Positions 1-7,168 of a stretch of DNA of 10,956 bases are shown here, in pieces. Below the pieces are notes generated by a model. The model ran no database searches, was not told the DNA's origin, and was given only the letters and a program-made list of their open reading frames with translations. The first letter of the stretch is position 1, and each line of letters opens with the position of its first letter. The stretch covers positions 1 to 10,956 of the forward strand of contig JALRFC010000036.1 of NCBI GenBank assembly GCA_023253875.1, read 5' to 3'. The stretch is from Candidatus Kapaibacterium sp. (GTDB lineage: Bacteria > Bacteroidota > Ignavibacteria > Kapaibacteriales > UBA961). A program made the position numbers and the translations under genes.

Positions 1-953
1 CTATTAGTGCCAAATCCATCATAGATAAAGAGGTCTTTTGATCCTGTCTTTGAAGATATGGGATTAGGTGAAGATCTTTGTGCATATTCTGTAGAAAAAG
101 ACAAACCTTGATATTTGACTAATATATCTGCAAATATTGTTTCGATATCGCTTGGAGCATACAAATATTCACCCAATTGACCACCGGTCCTTGCAGCATC
201 ATTATTGAAACTATAGGTATATCCAAGAGAAACTTTTGGTGATTTTTCTCTCACTAAATCAGCTTGAATATAATCTCCTCTCTGTTCAAACAATCCGAAT
301 GGTAATAATTCACCACGAATGGTTGCACAAATACCGCCATTGGAAGCAGTTTTTCTATTTCTTCCTTCTCCGGTTGAAATGGCGCCCTGTTCCCTAAGTA
401 TCATTCCCATTAAATTCCATTGATGATGCAATTGAATGCCTATATCACGATCAATTGTAAATACTCTATTTAACGTGGAACGATCCACAAATTCTTGATT
501 GGCTGAAGACACAACACGTTCTCGATTTCCGGGAAGTTTAGCTTGACCAAACCAAACCGTTGTTCCTGGTAGAAAGGTCCATTGAAGGACTGCATCTCGA
601 AGTATTCCCGGATTATCAAGTTCAGGGGTTCGGGTGGACTCCATATCATCATTGGATCCATTTAATTGCACTTTGTATTGGAGATTAGGATTGAGCGCAA
701 AACCCTCGAATCGAAGACGCATTCTTCGAATAAATGCGGCAGTTCTTAGATTTCTTGGGTCAGGATCCGGTGTGAATTGTCCATTTGCCTGCGTCTGAAA
801 TCGTACGCGCATTTTCACTGAAAATGAACTGTCATTTGGAAGAAAGTTAATGCCTTCTCCAAATGATCCCCATACTTTCATTGATTTGTCAGATGCAACC
901 AAAGTTGAACATAGTGTTAGCATAATGAAAACAGAGAGTAAAAGTCGAATCAT
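1..953 (-). CDS. Phosphate-selective porin O/P family protein, partial (C-terminus beyond left edge)
   Basis: I translated this frame by hand from the ATG at 953-951. It stays open to the window edge, giving about 317 residues. It starts with a typical signal peptide (MIRLLLSVF, hydrophobic to about residue 20, then LVASDKS). The mature part has alternating beta-strand character. Two stretches match the phosphate-selective porin O/P (OprP/OprO) family as I know it: FEGFALNPNLQYKVQL, the strand pair after the first turn, and WFGQAKLPGNRERVVSS followed by FVDRSTLNRVF and DRDIGIQL. The product should be an outer-membrane beta-barrel channel. Family members are usually around 400 residues, so about a quarter is missing. 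Its ATG overlaps the stop of the sigma-54 activator gene (ATGA, 4 nt), so the two are translationally coupled. The family name is historical, and phosphate as the substrate here is unproven. Confidence 0.82.
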   Translation of the reverse strand, partial: MIRLLLSVFIMLTLCSTLVASDKSMKVWGSFGEGINFLPNDSSFSVKMRVRFQTQANGQFTPDPDPRNLRTAAFIRRMRLRFEGFALNPNLQYKVQLNGSNDDMESTRTPELDNPGILRDAVLQWTFLPGTTVWFGQAKLPGNRERVVSSANQEFVDRSTLNRVFTIDRDIGIQLHHQWNLMGMILREQGAISTGEGRNRKTASNGGICATIRGELLPFGLFEQRGDYIQADLVREKSPKVSLGYTYSFNNDAARTGGQLGEYLYAPSDIETIFADILVKYQGLSFSTEYAQRSSPNPISSKTGSKDLFIYDGFGTN

Positions 954-2185
954 AACTCTGAATCTGTGAGTTGATAATCGGTAATTTTTCTATAAAGTGT
1001 TCTTTCGCTGATACCAAGCACTTTTGCAGCCATCCGGCGATTGCCTGCATATTTGATAAGTGCTGATCTGATTAATTGTTTTTCCATCTCTTCCAAATTG
1101 AACTGTGCATCCTGAGAAAATTCATCCGGATAGGGTAGTGCAGTATTTGTAATCACCGGAAACTCGGTGATAGATTGTTCTGCCGCTCTTTGAGCTTGCA
1201 TTTCTAGTTGGGCGGTTTTTTCGAATATTGCACCCAATGCTCTTTTAATTTCAATCAAATCATTTTTCATCTCAAGCAGTGTGCGAAATACGATATCCGT
1301 TTCTTGTGGGAACTGTGCTTGTTGCATTTGAGAAGTCAGCATGATTGCTTGATCATGAGGAATGTGCGAGTGCATACCGTCTTGTTCGCCCATTTGTTTC
1401 ACTATCATGTTTTGATCAATCATACGACCATGCTCGAGCGTAGAGACAGTTTCTATCACATTTCGTAATTCTCTGATATTTCCCGGCCATGAAAGACTCT
1501 CAAGATAATCCAATGCTTCATCTGTATATCCTTTATAGGATACTCGATTTTTCTTTGCAATTCTTGAGGCATAAAATTCTGCAAGCAAAGGAATATCCTC
1601 TTTGTGTTTTCTCAATGAAGGCAAATGCAATTGAAATGAATTTAGTCGAAAGAACAAGTCTTGTCTGAATCTCCCATTTCGTACTTCATAATTGAGGTCG
1701 CGATTTGTTGCTGCAATTACACGAACTTGTACTTTGCGAACTTCTGAAGAGCCAATGCGTGAGAATTCTCCTGATTCTAATATGCGTAATAATTTGACTT
1801 GTGTGGCAATAGGCATTTCACCAATTTCATCCAAGAAAATGGTCCCCTTATGCGCAACTTCAAAAAAACCCTTTCTTTGCTCAACTGCTCCGGTGAAAGC
1901 TCCTTTTTCATGTCCAAACAATTCAGATTCCAAGAGCGTTTCAGGTATGGCACCACAATTCACACTCACAAATGGTTGAGAATTGCGATCGCTTAATCCA
2001 TGTAAAGCATGAGCGAATACTTCTTTGCCGGTGCCTGTTTCACCGGTGATTAATACTGTTAAGTCTGTAGGTGCGACTTTGAGTAATTTGATGATGACCT
2101 CTCGCATGAGATCAGATTCACCGATGATGCCGAAGCGATCTCGGAGAAAGTTCATGGTCTTGTCATCTAATATATCGTACATCAT
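950..2185 (-). CDS. Sigma-54-dependent transcriptional activator (AAA+ plus Fis-type HTH, no sensor domain)
   Basis: This 411-residue protein activates RNA polymerase carrying sigma-54 (RpoN) by ATP hydrolysis. The AAA+ module begins almost at once: Walker A GETGTGKE (48-55), an intact GAFTGA sigma-54-contact loop (95-100), Walker B IFLDEIGE (about 116-123), sensor I AATN (158-161), the arginine-finger region LFFRLN (178-183) and sensor II GNIREL (235-240). A linker of about 100 residues follows (about 265-365), rich in Gln and Met and probably helical or coiled-coil around 300-335. A Fis-type helix-turn-helix closes the protein (GNRRMAAKVLGISERTLYRKI, about 381-401). There is no receiver, GAF or PAS domain, so any signal must act through expression level, a partner or the linker. 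Its first ATG overlaps the stop of the rhodanese gene (TAATG), and its own stop overlaps the porin start. From memory, similar activators of this length sit beside lptE in other Bacteroidota. Met1 and Met2 are adjacent, so the start is effectively settled. Confidence 0.95.
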   Translation of the reverse strand: MMYDILDDKTMNFLRDRFGIIGESDLMREVIIKLLKVAPTDLTVLITGETGTGKEVFAHALHGLSDRNSQPFVSVNCGAIPETLLESELFGHEKGAFTGAVEQRKGFFEVAHKGTIFLDEIGEMPIATQVKLLRILESGEFSRIGSSEVRKVQVRVIAATNRDLNYEVRNGRFRQDLFFRLNSFQLHLPSLRKHKEDIPLLAEFYASRIAKKNRVSYKGYTDEALDYLESLSWPGNIRELRNVIETVSTLEHGRMIDQNMIVKQMGEQDGMHSHIPHDQAIMLTSQMQQAQFPQETDIVFRTLLEMKNDLIEIKRALGAIFEKTAQLEMQAQRAAEQSITEFPVITNTALPYPDEFSQDAQFNLEEMEKQLIRSALIKYAGNRRMAAKVLGISERTLYRKITDYQLTDSEL

Positions 2186-2832
2186 TACTTACCTGAACCA
2201 TTCTTCTTCCAATCATCCCAGCCACCAAGATAGATATAGACTTTTTTAAAGCCGAGACCAATCAGATTATTGCTGAGTTCATGACTCAATTCACATTGTC
2301 CACCACCACAATAGACAATGATGCGAATATCCTTATTCATTCCAATTAGTTCGGGAATATATTGTTGGAATTCCATTGCAAAAATGTTCCGTGCTTTTGG
2401 AAGATGTCCTTCAGCAAATTCATGTTCATTTCTGGCATCAATAACCATTACCGAAGGGTCAGCCAATAATTTCTTTACTTGACCATAATTGACAGCTTTT
2501 GCTTTTGCCGGTCCCGCATCTTCCTCGGTAGATTTCTTTGCATCTGTGATCGGAGTTGTCTGTTGTGTTGGAAGGTTTGGTTTGATCGAATCTTTCTTGA
2601 CAAGTAATGTATCTTTTGACACTACTTGCGCACTTTGCGAATCAGCAGGTACAATTGATTCAGAGTTTGTTATATCAAATTCAGCATCATTGGCAATTTC
2701 GAGTATTTGTTTTTCTCTTATGAGTGCTATGCCATTTGGATTGCTGAATCCATTAAACCAAAAGGCAATTATTGTGGAAATCGCAAGAATGATGGCGATA
2801 TCAATAAGAAGTGGATTCTTTTTCATATGCAT
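2185..2832 (-). CDS. Membrane-anchored rhodanese-domain protein
   Basis: This 215-residue protein has one N-terminal membrane segment (about 8-28), a low-complexity polar linker rich in Ser, Thr, Asp and Lys (about 45-112), and a single rhodanese domain (about 113-212). The charge pattern (MHMKK before the helix) suggests an anchor with the rhodanese domain in the periplasm. Rhodanese hallmarks are VMVIDARNEHEFAEGHLPKA (128-147), the catalytic loop YCGGGQCELS with Cys175 as nucleophile, and YLGGWDDW near the end. Rhodaneses carry sulfur as a cysteine persulfide. The loop has a second cysteine (Cys180) where the common C-x5-R pattern has Arg, which may form a disulfide with Cys175. The third codon is also ATG (2826), so the start could be two residues later; neither has a clear ribosome-binding site. 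The stop shares a base with the start of the sigma-54 activator gene. The sulfur donor and acceptor are unknown. Confidence 0.88.
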   Translation of the reverse strand: MHMKKNPLLIDIAIILAISTIIAFWFNGFSNPNGIALIREKQILEIANDAEFDITNSESIVPADSQSAQVVSKDTLLVKKDSIKPNLPTQQTTPITDAKKSTEEDAGPAKAKAVNYGQVKKLLADPSVMVIDARNEHEFAEGHLPKARNIFAMEFQQYIPELIGMNKDIRIIVYCGGGQCELSHELSNNLIGLGFKKVYIYLGGWDDWKKNGSGK

Positions 2833-2857
2833 GCAAGGTATAATTGATAGGGCATTA

Positions 2858-2883
2858 TGACAGAAATATACGCAATTCTGTCA
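2858..2883. repeat. Perfect 8-bp inverted repeat between the patatin and rhodanese genes
   Basis: The arms TGACAGAA (2858-2865) and TTCTGTCA (2876-2883) are perfectly complementary around a 10-base AT-rich spacer. The element fills the middle of the only 69-base gap between these genes, 18 bases after the patatin stop and 25 bases before the rhodanese start. No run of T follows on either strand, so it is a poor intrinsic terminator. It could be an operator for a dimeric regulator or an mRNA hairpin that separates expression of the two genes. The symmetry is directly visible, but the role is inferred. Confidence 0.5.
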
Positions 2884-2901
2884 GTAATGGAAAGGATTAA
2901 G

Positions 2902-5328
2902 TCAGAATCTTGAACCAATGGTAAATGAAAAGAGCAATGGCCCCTGAATTACTCCATCTGGTGATGAAACGAAATAGAAACTCTTTCCTGCAGAGATCCT
3001 TGCTGAACCGAGAGGTGTTTTTGCATGTATGGTGAGCCCTATACCTTGTTGCATGCTTCCAATAGAGATGGTTTCAAATCCATTCCATGTTGATCCGATA
3101 TCATAGCGGGCAGAAAGATGGAGCGGTACTAGAAATGAAAATGGGGTGGCCCACCTAAACTCACAAGATCCAATCACCATTTGTGCACCTCTTTGATCAT
3201 CCTCTCTTTTCCCGAAAAACATATCATCACGTCCCATTGAAACAAACTCTGCATTTGGAACAGAATTATCGGAAAAGACACTTATAAGTCTAGGAGTGAA
3301 TGTCATTGTTCCATATGTGATTGACTTGGCATATGAGGCTTTGATTCGGGAAAATGAAAGAGCATTTTCGATAAGTGGAAGTGATGTTTCCAATGAGAGT
3401 TCGATTGCATTGCCAGATTTTGGTAAATCCGCATCATCTCTGGTATCAATTCTGGATTGGATTTTCCACGTGAATATTGGAGAATATGCAGGAAATGAGT
3501 CTTCTTGAATCTCATATACTCTTTGTTGTTCATAACGAAAGCGAGATTGTAAAATGCCAGATTTACCCAATGTTCTTGTCAAATCGGCCATTATTCCATA
3601 CCGATCTTCTCGTAATTCTTCCAAGCGTTTAATGTCATATGTTTCTCTGGAGGGGAGAATATTTCGTTGATATTGGAACATTTGTTTATACGTTGAATAT
3701 CCAAGTATCGAACATCCCCAATTTGTACCAAAAAGATTCTTTTTTCCAATTGTCAAATGTCCGGATCTATTTCTCGAACCACCTATCAATGATAATGAAG
3801 ACCACAATGAAGTACCAAGAAAATTGGCATCATATCCATCAAGAGCCAATTGACCATATCGTTCATTATCAACTCTTGCACCAATGCCTATATACTGAGG
3901 AGATTTTCCTTGGGTTTTAATCTGGAAATGGAGTGTGTCTTGTTCATATCTTGGTCTTATATCCACTTGTTCAAATTCTTCTCCTCCAATCAATTCATCC
4001 CAACGTTGATTGATTGCCAACGTATTCAATGGTGATTGATTGAATAATTCTTGTGTTATTGTCAATGAATCTTGTGATTGTATACCTCTGACAGTAATTA
4101 CTTTTGGTTGTATTAATTTCCATATGATAGTATTCTTATTGGAATCAATGATTGGGTTTAGGCGAACAAAAGATATAGAGTCTTTTCGAAGGATTTTGTG
4201 GATGGCATATTGTTTCTCCTGAATAGATCGTTGTTGTGCTATCACAGCATCGATTGCTTGCATCAAAGATGGAGAAATCAGTCCCGAATCAATAGAAAGA
4301 ATATTGGTAAATGGTAGCTCTTTATGTTGCATTGAATCAACAAACACATATTCATACTTTGCGAGCGAATCATTAATCTGGGATATTGCTTGCAAAGCAG
4401 CAATTTCCCCTTTCACAATGGTAAAAGGAATATGAGTGGGATCTGTATTCTTTGCATCATCCAGACTTGGAGTGATGGTAATGGGGGACTGAATAAGACT
4501 TTTTTCCTCTTGTCCTTTTAACATGATTCCAACGATTTGTTCTGCAATACTCCAAGGAGTTTGTAATGCTTCTTCCGGCAATAAACCGGAAATAGAATTC
4601 ACTGTTATGATAATATCCGGATTGAATTCTCTTCGAGCGACAGAAACGGGAACATTATCCAAAACTCCACCATCAATCAATAAAAGGGAATCATAACGTA
4701 CCGGTGAATATCGCAGTGGAATCGTAGAACTAGCTTTAATGATGATTGGTAAATCACCGGATTTATGAACAATGGAAGAACCTGTTATTAAATCAGTGGA
4801 AATAGCACGAAATGGAATACTAAGTGAGTCGAAAGAATGTGAAGCTGTATATGGTGCATTCCAGAATAATTCTTGTAATTGGGCTTGATACGGTATTCCT
4901 TTGGAAACAGCTTTTGGTAACTCAAATGAGAATGTATTGAGTCTCATTGTAAAGAGATGTCTGTCATCAGCAATCTTTTGATCAAGAAACATATCTTGTC
5001 TGTTCACTTCAGATCCAGGGGAAAGCATTTTATCCCAATCGGTATGCAAAACAATTTGTTCTATTTCATCAGGTGAATATCCAACTGCATAGAGTCCGCC
5101 TACATAAGCACCAATACTGGTCCCAACCACATAGTCAATGGGTATAGAAAATTTCTTTAATACCTTCAATACTCCTATTTGTGCCATTCCCCTAAAACCA
5201 CCACCGCTGAGAACCAATGCAACTGTTGGTCTTTTTTTATTCTGCTTTCCTTGTATGATTGGTGTAGAAAAACTACCAATGATGAGTATCAGAATGAGGG
5301 AAAAGAGATATGATGAAATGATCTTCAT
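2902..5328 (-). CDS. Patatin-like phospholipase fused to POTRA and outer-membrane beta-barrel (type Vd / PlpD-like)
   Basis: This 808-residue protein is a predicted secreted or surface lipid hydrolase. An N-terminal signal peptide (about 1-27) leads into a patatin domain (about 35-330) with every catalytic element: the oxyanion-hole motif GGGFRG (42-47), the nucleophile elbow GTSIG (69-73, Ser71), and the DGG motif (219-221, Asp219) of the Ser-Asp dyad. A connector (about 335-405) precedes one POTRA-like domain (about 407-473, starting PKVITVRGI). A BamA/TpsB-like barrel then runs from about 478 to the last residue, ending FTIGSRF with the terminal Phe expected of a BamA-recognised strand. 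This architecture is that of type Vd autotransporters such as Pseudomonas PlpD. Whether the enzyme faces the periplasm or the outside is not decided by sequence. The ATG at 5328 is the only start that gives a complete signal peptide; no Shine-Dalgarno site is visible. An 82-base gap separates it from the upstream phosphatase gene. Confidence 0.93.
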   Translation of the reverse strand: MKIISSYLFSLILILIIGSFSTPIIQGKQNKKRPTVALVLSGGGFRGMAQIGVLKVLKKFSIPIDYVVGTSIGAYVGGLYAVGYSPDEIEQIVLHTDWDKMLSPGSEVNRQDMFLDQKIADDRHLFTMRLNTFSFELPKAVSKGIPYQAQLQELFWNAPYTASHSFDSLSIPFRAISTDLITGSSIVHKSGDLPIIIKASSTIPLRYSPVRYDSLLLIDGGVLDNVPVSVARREFNPDIIITVNSISGLLPEEALQTPWSIAEQIVGIMLKGQEEKSLIQSPITITPSLDDAKNTDPTHIPFTIVKGEIAALQAISQINDSLAKYEYVFVDSMQHKELPFTNILSIDSGLISPSLMQAIDAVIAQQRSIQEKQYAIHKILRKDSISFVRLNPIIDSNKNTIIWKLIQPKVITVRGIQSQDSLTITQELFNQSPLNTLAINQRWDELIGGEEFEQVDIRPRYEQDTLHFQIKTQGKSPQYIGIGARVDNERYGQLALDGYDANFLGTSLWSSLSLIGGSRNRSGHLTIGKKNLFGTNWGCSILGYSTYKQMFQYQRNILPSRETYDIKRLEELREDRYGIMADLTRTLGKSGILQSRFRYEQQRVYEIQEDSFPAYSPIFTWKIQSRIDTRDDADLPKSGNAIELSLETSLPLIENALSFSRIKASYAKSITYGTMTFTPRLISVFSDNSVPNAEFVSMGRDDMFFGKREDDQRGAQMVIGSCEFRWATPFSFLVPLHLSARYDIGSTWNGFETISIGSMQQGIGLTIHAKTPLGSARISAGKSFYFVSSPDGVIQGPLLFSFTIGSRF

Positions 5329-5410
5329 GCCAAAAAGAAAGTGTGAATTCTAATAAGTAAACTACGAGCTTTTTAGCAAACTCATGACATCAGCATTGTA
5401 TAAGTAAGAT
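5329..5410. other. Intergenic gap upstream of the patatin gene
   Basis: This 82-base, AT-rich gap is the likely place for a separate patatin promoter. I found no good match to the TTG...TAnnTTTG pattern on the minus strand; the closest string, TAGTTTAC, misses two of the fixed bases. An 8-base direct repeat, ATAAGTAA, occurs at 5353-5360 and 5400-5407. I see no terminator-like hairpin after the phosphatase gene, so read-through from upstream is plausible. Confidence 0.4.
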
Positions 5411-6973
5411 TTATGCAGTGGAAAAGGTAATTGCAACGCCAAGGCATTCTTCAAGTAGTGATAATCTACGTTCCGCACCCCATATTTCTATATCAATCAG
5501 TGCTTGATCTTTTGAAAATAAAGCGATTGACATTATTGTGTCATGAATATCACAATGAAGAGATTCAACTAATTGTTGTTGCCTTCTATCCAAGCCTTCT
5601 GCGATGCGTAACATACCAGCCAATATTGAAATGACTCTTTGTCGTTCAGGACTGCACGATGAAAAACCGGGATGTTTTCTTTTGGGATGACTTTTTCTGT
5701 GATAGCGAGCAATCATACCGATGATTTGTGATTCATCATTGGTGAAACCGGGCATGATACAATGACTGATGATATATTGGCTATGATGGTGATGTTGATC
5801 CGGAGAAATGTGATAACCAACATCATGTAAGAGGGAAGCAGCTTCAAGTAATTCCCGCTCTTCATCTCCTAATTGATGACGGTGTATTGTATCATCAAAA
5901 ATCTGCAGAGCAAGTTTTTTTACATGTTCAGCATGTTCTACATTGATTTTATATAATTCGCAAAGTGAATAGACGGTATCATAGCGCAGTTTTGTAAGAT
6001 GATGATACTCATTAATGTCTCTGAGTTTTTCAACTGTGTCAAATACAATGCCTTCTCTTAATGCAAAAGCAGATATTAATAACTTGGAAACAGATAGCAT
6101 GCGTAGATAATGTTCCAGAATCAATGCTCCGGCAACTATAATATCAGCTCTTTTGGGTTCCATTCCAGGAATTAATAGTCTTTCTTCAGTAGTATGTGCA
6201 TGAATAAGATGTTCAATTCTTGCATAGATATCTTCTGTCTGAATAGTAATTCCATTCAAGGTTTCAGGAATCTTTCTTTGTTTTTCTGCATAGACCATTT
6301 GTACTAAAGCATGTATTGTTCCTGAGCACCCAATTACGGTATCAAAACCAGTATTCTTGATTGTACGTATACATGTTGATAATTCTCCATTGATGAATGT
6401 ACGACAAGCATTCACACGTTCGGAAGTGACAATCCCATCAGGAAAAAACCGTTTTGTTAAACGCAATGAGCCTAATTTAGCACTGTGAATATGATGTATC
6501 TTCCCAAATTGCCCAATAACGGATTCTGTACTTCCCCCGCCTATATCTATTACCAATGCCTTTTGAGTTATGATTGGTAATGCATGCAAAGCTCCAACAT
6601 AAATGAGACGAGCTTCTTCAATACCGGTAATAACATCGATATGAATGCCAGTCTCTTTCTCAATCAATGAAATGAAAAAGTCCTTGTTCTCGGCTTCTCT
6701 TAAAGCACTTGTCCCAATTGCTCTGATATGAGCATCGGATTTTTTTGCCATGATGGAAAAACGTTTCATTGCCCTCAAGCCACGTTCCATCGCTTGATCT
6801 GAGATATGTTTGAAATCTGTAGTTGCATCCCCCAATCGAACCATTTCTTTCTCTCGAGAAAGTATTCTCAGCGAACCTTTGTCTGTAACTGATGCAATGA
6901 TGGCATGAAATGAATTCGTTCCAACGTCAATTGCCGCAATGCGATCAAGACTATCGTTTTGTGTTTCGAGCAT
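5411..6973 (-). CDS. Ppx/GppA-family exopolyphosphatase / guanosine pentaphosphate phosphatase with C-terminal HD domain
   Basis: This 520-residue protein matches the long Ppx/GppA form (E. coli Ppx is 513 residues). The N-terminal actin-like ATPase fold shows the phosphate-1 loop AAIDVGTNSF (13-22), the catalytic-glutamate segment GIEEARLI (117-124) and the phosphate-2 loop VIDIGGGSTE (141-150). A further Ppx-type motif, GCSGTIHAL, lies at 215-223. The C-terminal region (about 320-520) is HD-like, with an intact LLHDVG (381-386), HSQYII (397-402) and ARYHRKSHP (422-430). E. coli Ppx, from memory, has HE where this protein keeps HD at 383-384. The enzyme should release phosphate from polyphosphate ends, convert pppGpp to ppGpp, or both; sequence alone does not separate these. 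It acts in the cytoplasm. Its start lies inside the end of the preceding small gene (23-nt overlap) in another frame, suggesting coupled translation. Residue 11 already begins the fold, so the ATG at 6973 is needed. Confidence 0.93.
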   Translation of the reverse strand: MLETQNDSLDRIAAIDVGTNSFHAIIASVTDKGSLRILSREKEMVRLGDATTDFKHISDQAMERGLRAMKRFSIMAKKSDAHIRAIGTSALREAENKDFFISLIEKETGIHIDVITGIEEARLIYVGALHALPIITQKALVIDIGGGSTESVIGQFGKIHHIHSAKLGSLRLTKRFFPDGIVTSERVNACRTFINGELSTCIRTIKNTGFDTVIGCSGTIHALVQMVYAEKQRKIPETLNGITIQTEDIYARIEHLIHAHTTEERLLIPGMEPKRADIIVAGALILEHYLRMLSVSKLLISAFALREGIVFDTVEKLRDINEYHHLTKLRYDTVYSLCELYKINVEHAEHVKKLALQIFDDTIHRHQLGDEERELLEAASLLHDVGYHISPDQHHHHSQYIISHCIMPGFTNDESQIIGMIARYHRKSHPKRKHPGFSSCSPERQRVISILAGMLRIAEGLDRRQQQLVESLHCDIHDTIMSIALFSKDQALIDIEIWGAERRLSLLEECLGVAITFSTA

Positions 6974-7157
6974 GACTTTTCATAGAATGAACGGTTGTTT
7001 TCCCATCATCGTAAACAACGGTTTCATCTGATGTTGATGATTGCTTTGATTTTGGAACAATTCCTAAAAGAAAACGACGGAAAAAACCAAGCAATGTAAA
7101 TATTGCAAATACAATCCCTAAGATGATGGCGATAATGAAAAGAAAGAACTTACCCAT
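6951..7157 (-). CDS. Small single-pass membrane protein, DUF4834-like
   Basis: This 68-residue protein has one strongly hydrophobic N-terminal helix (about 3-25, FFLFIIAIILGIVFAIF), a basic stretch with Arg-Arg at 27-28, and a polar, Ser/Thr/Lys-rich tail. The layout resembles the small DUF4834 proteins of Bacteroidota: a membrane anchor, an FxRR-like motif and a short cytoplasmic tail. That assignment is from memory and moderate. Function is unknown. It lies 11 bases after clpS and its TAG stop is 23 bases inside the phosphatase gene, so all three are almost certainly one transcript. The tight packing, a plausible topology and a clean frame support it as real despite its size. Confidence 0.7.
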   Translation of the reverse strand: MGKFFLFIIAIILGIVFAIFTLLGFFRRFLLGIVPKSKQSSTSDETVVYDDGKTTVHSMKSHARNTKR

Positions 7158-7168
7158 GATTATTCACT

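Noticed and set aside
470..661. Minus-strand open frame of 63 codons at the left end
   Set aside because: It is another frame inside the porin gene, whose own frame is open from 953 to the edge and carries a signal peptide and family motifs.
1948..1964. TGGCAC string resembling the -24 part of a sigma-54 promoter
   Set aside because: The bases 10 positions after GG are not GC, and it lies inside coding sequence on the wrong strand for its neighbours.
1692..2249. Several plus-strand open frames opposite the sigma-54 activator
   Set aside because: All are shadows of a strongly conserved AAA+ coding frame and none shows conserved features.
2489..2860. Plus-strand open frame of 123 codons opposite the rhodanese gene
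   Set aside because: It lies antisense to a gene with clear domains, its product has no recognisable fold or motif, and it has no promoter or ribosome-binding site.
2858..2883. Inverted repeat as an intrinsic terminator after the patatin gene
   Set aside because: Only three of eight pairs are G-C, the loop is 10 bases, and no T-run follows on the minus strand.
5353..5407. ATAAGTAA direct repeat as a regulatory site pair
   Set aside because: Eight AT-rich bases repeated once in an AT-rich gap is likely by chance; kept only as a note in the gap description.
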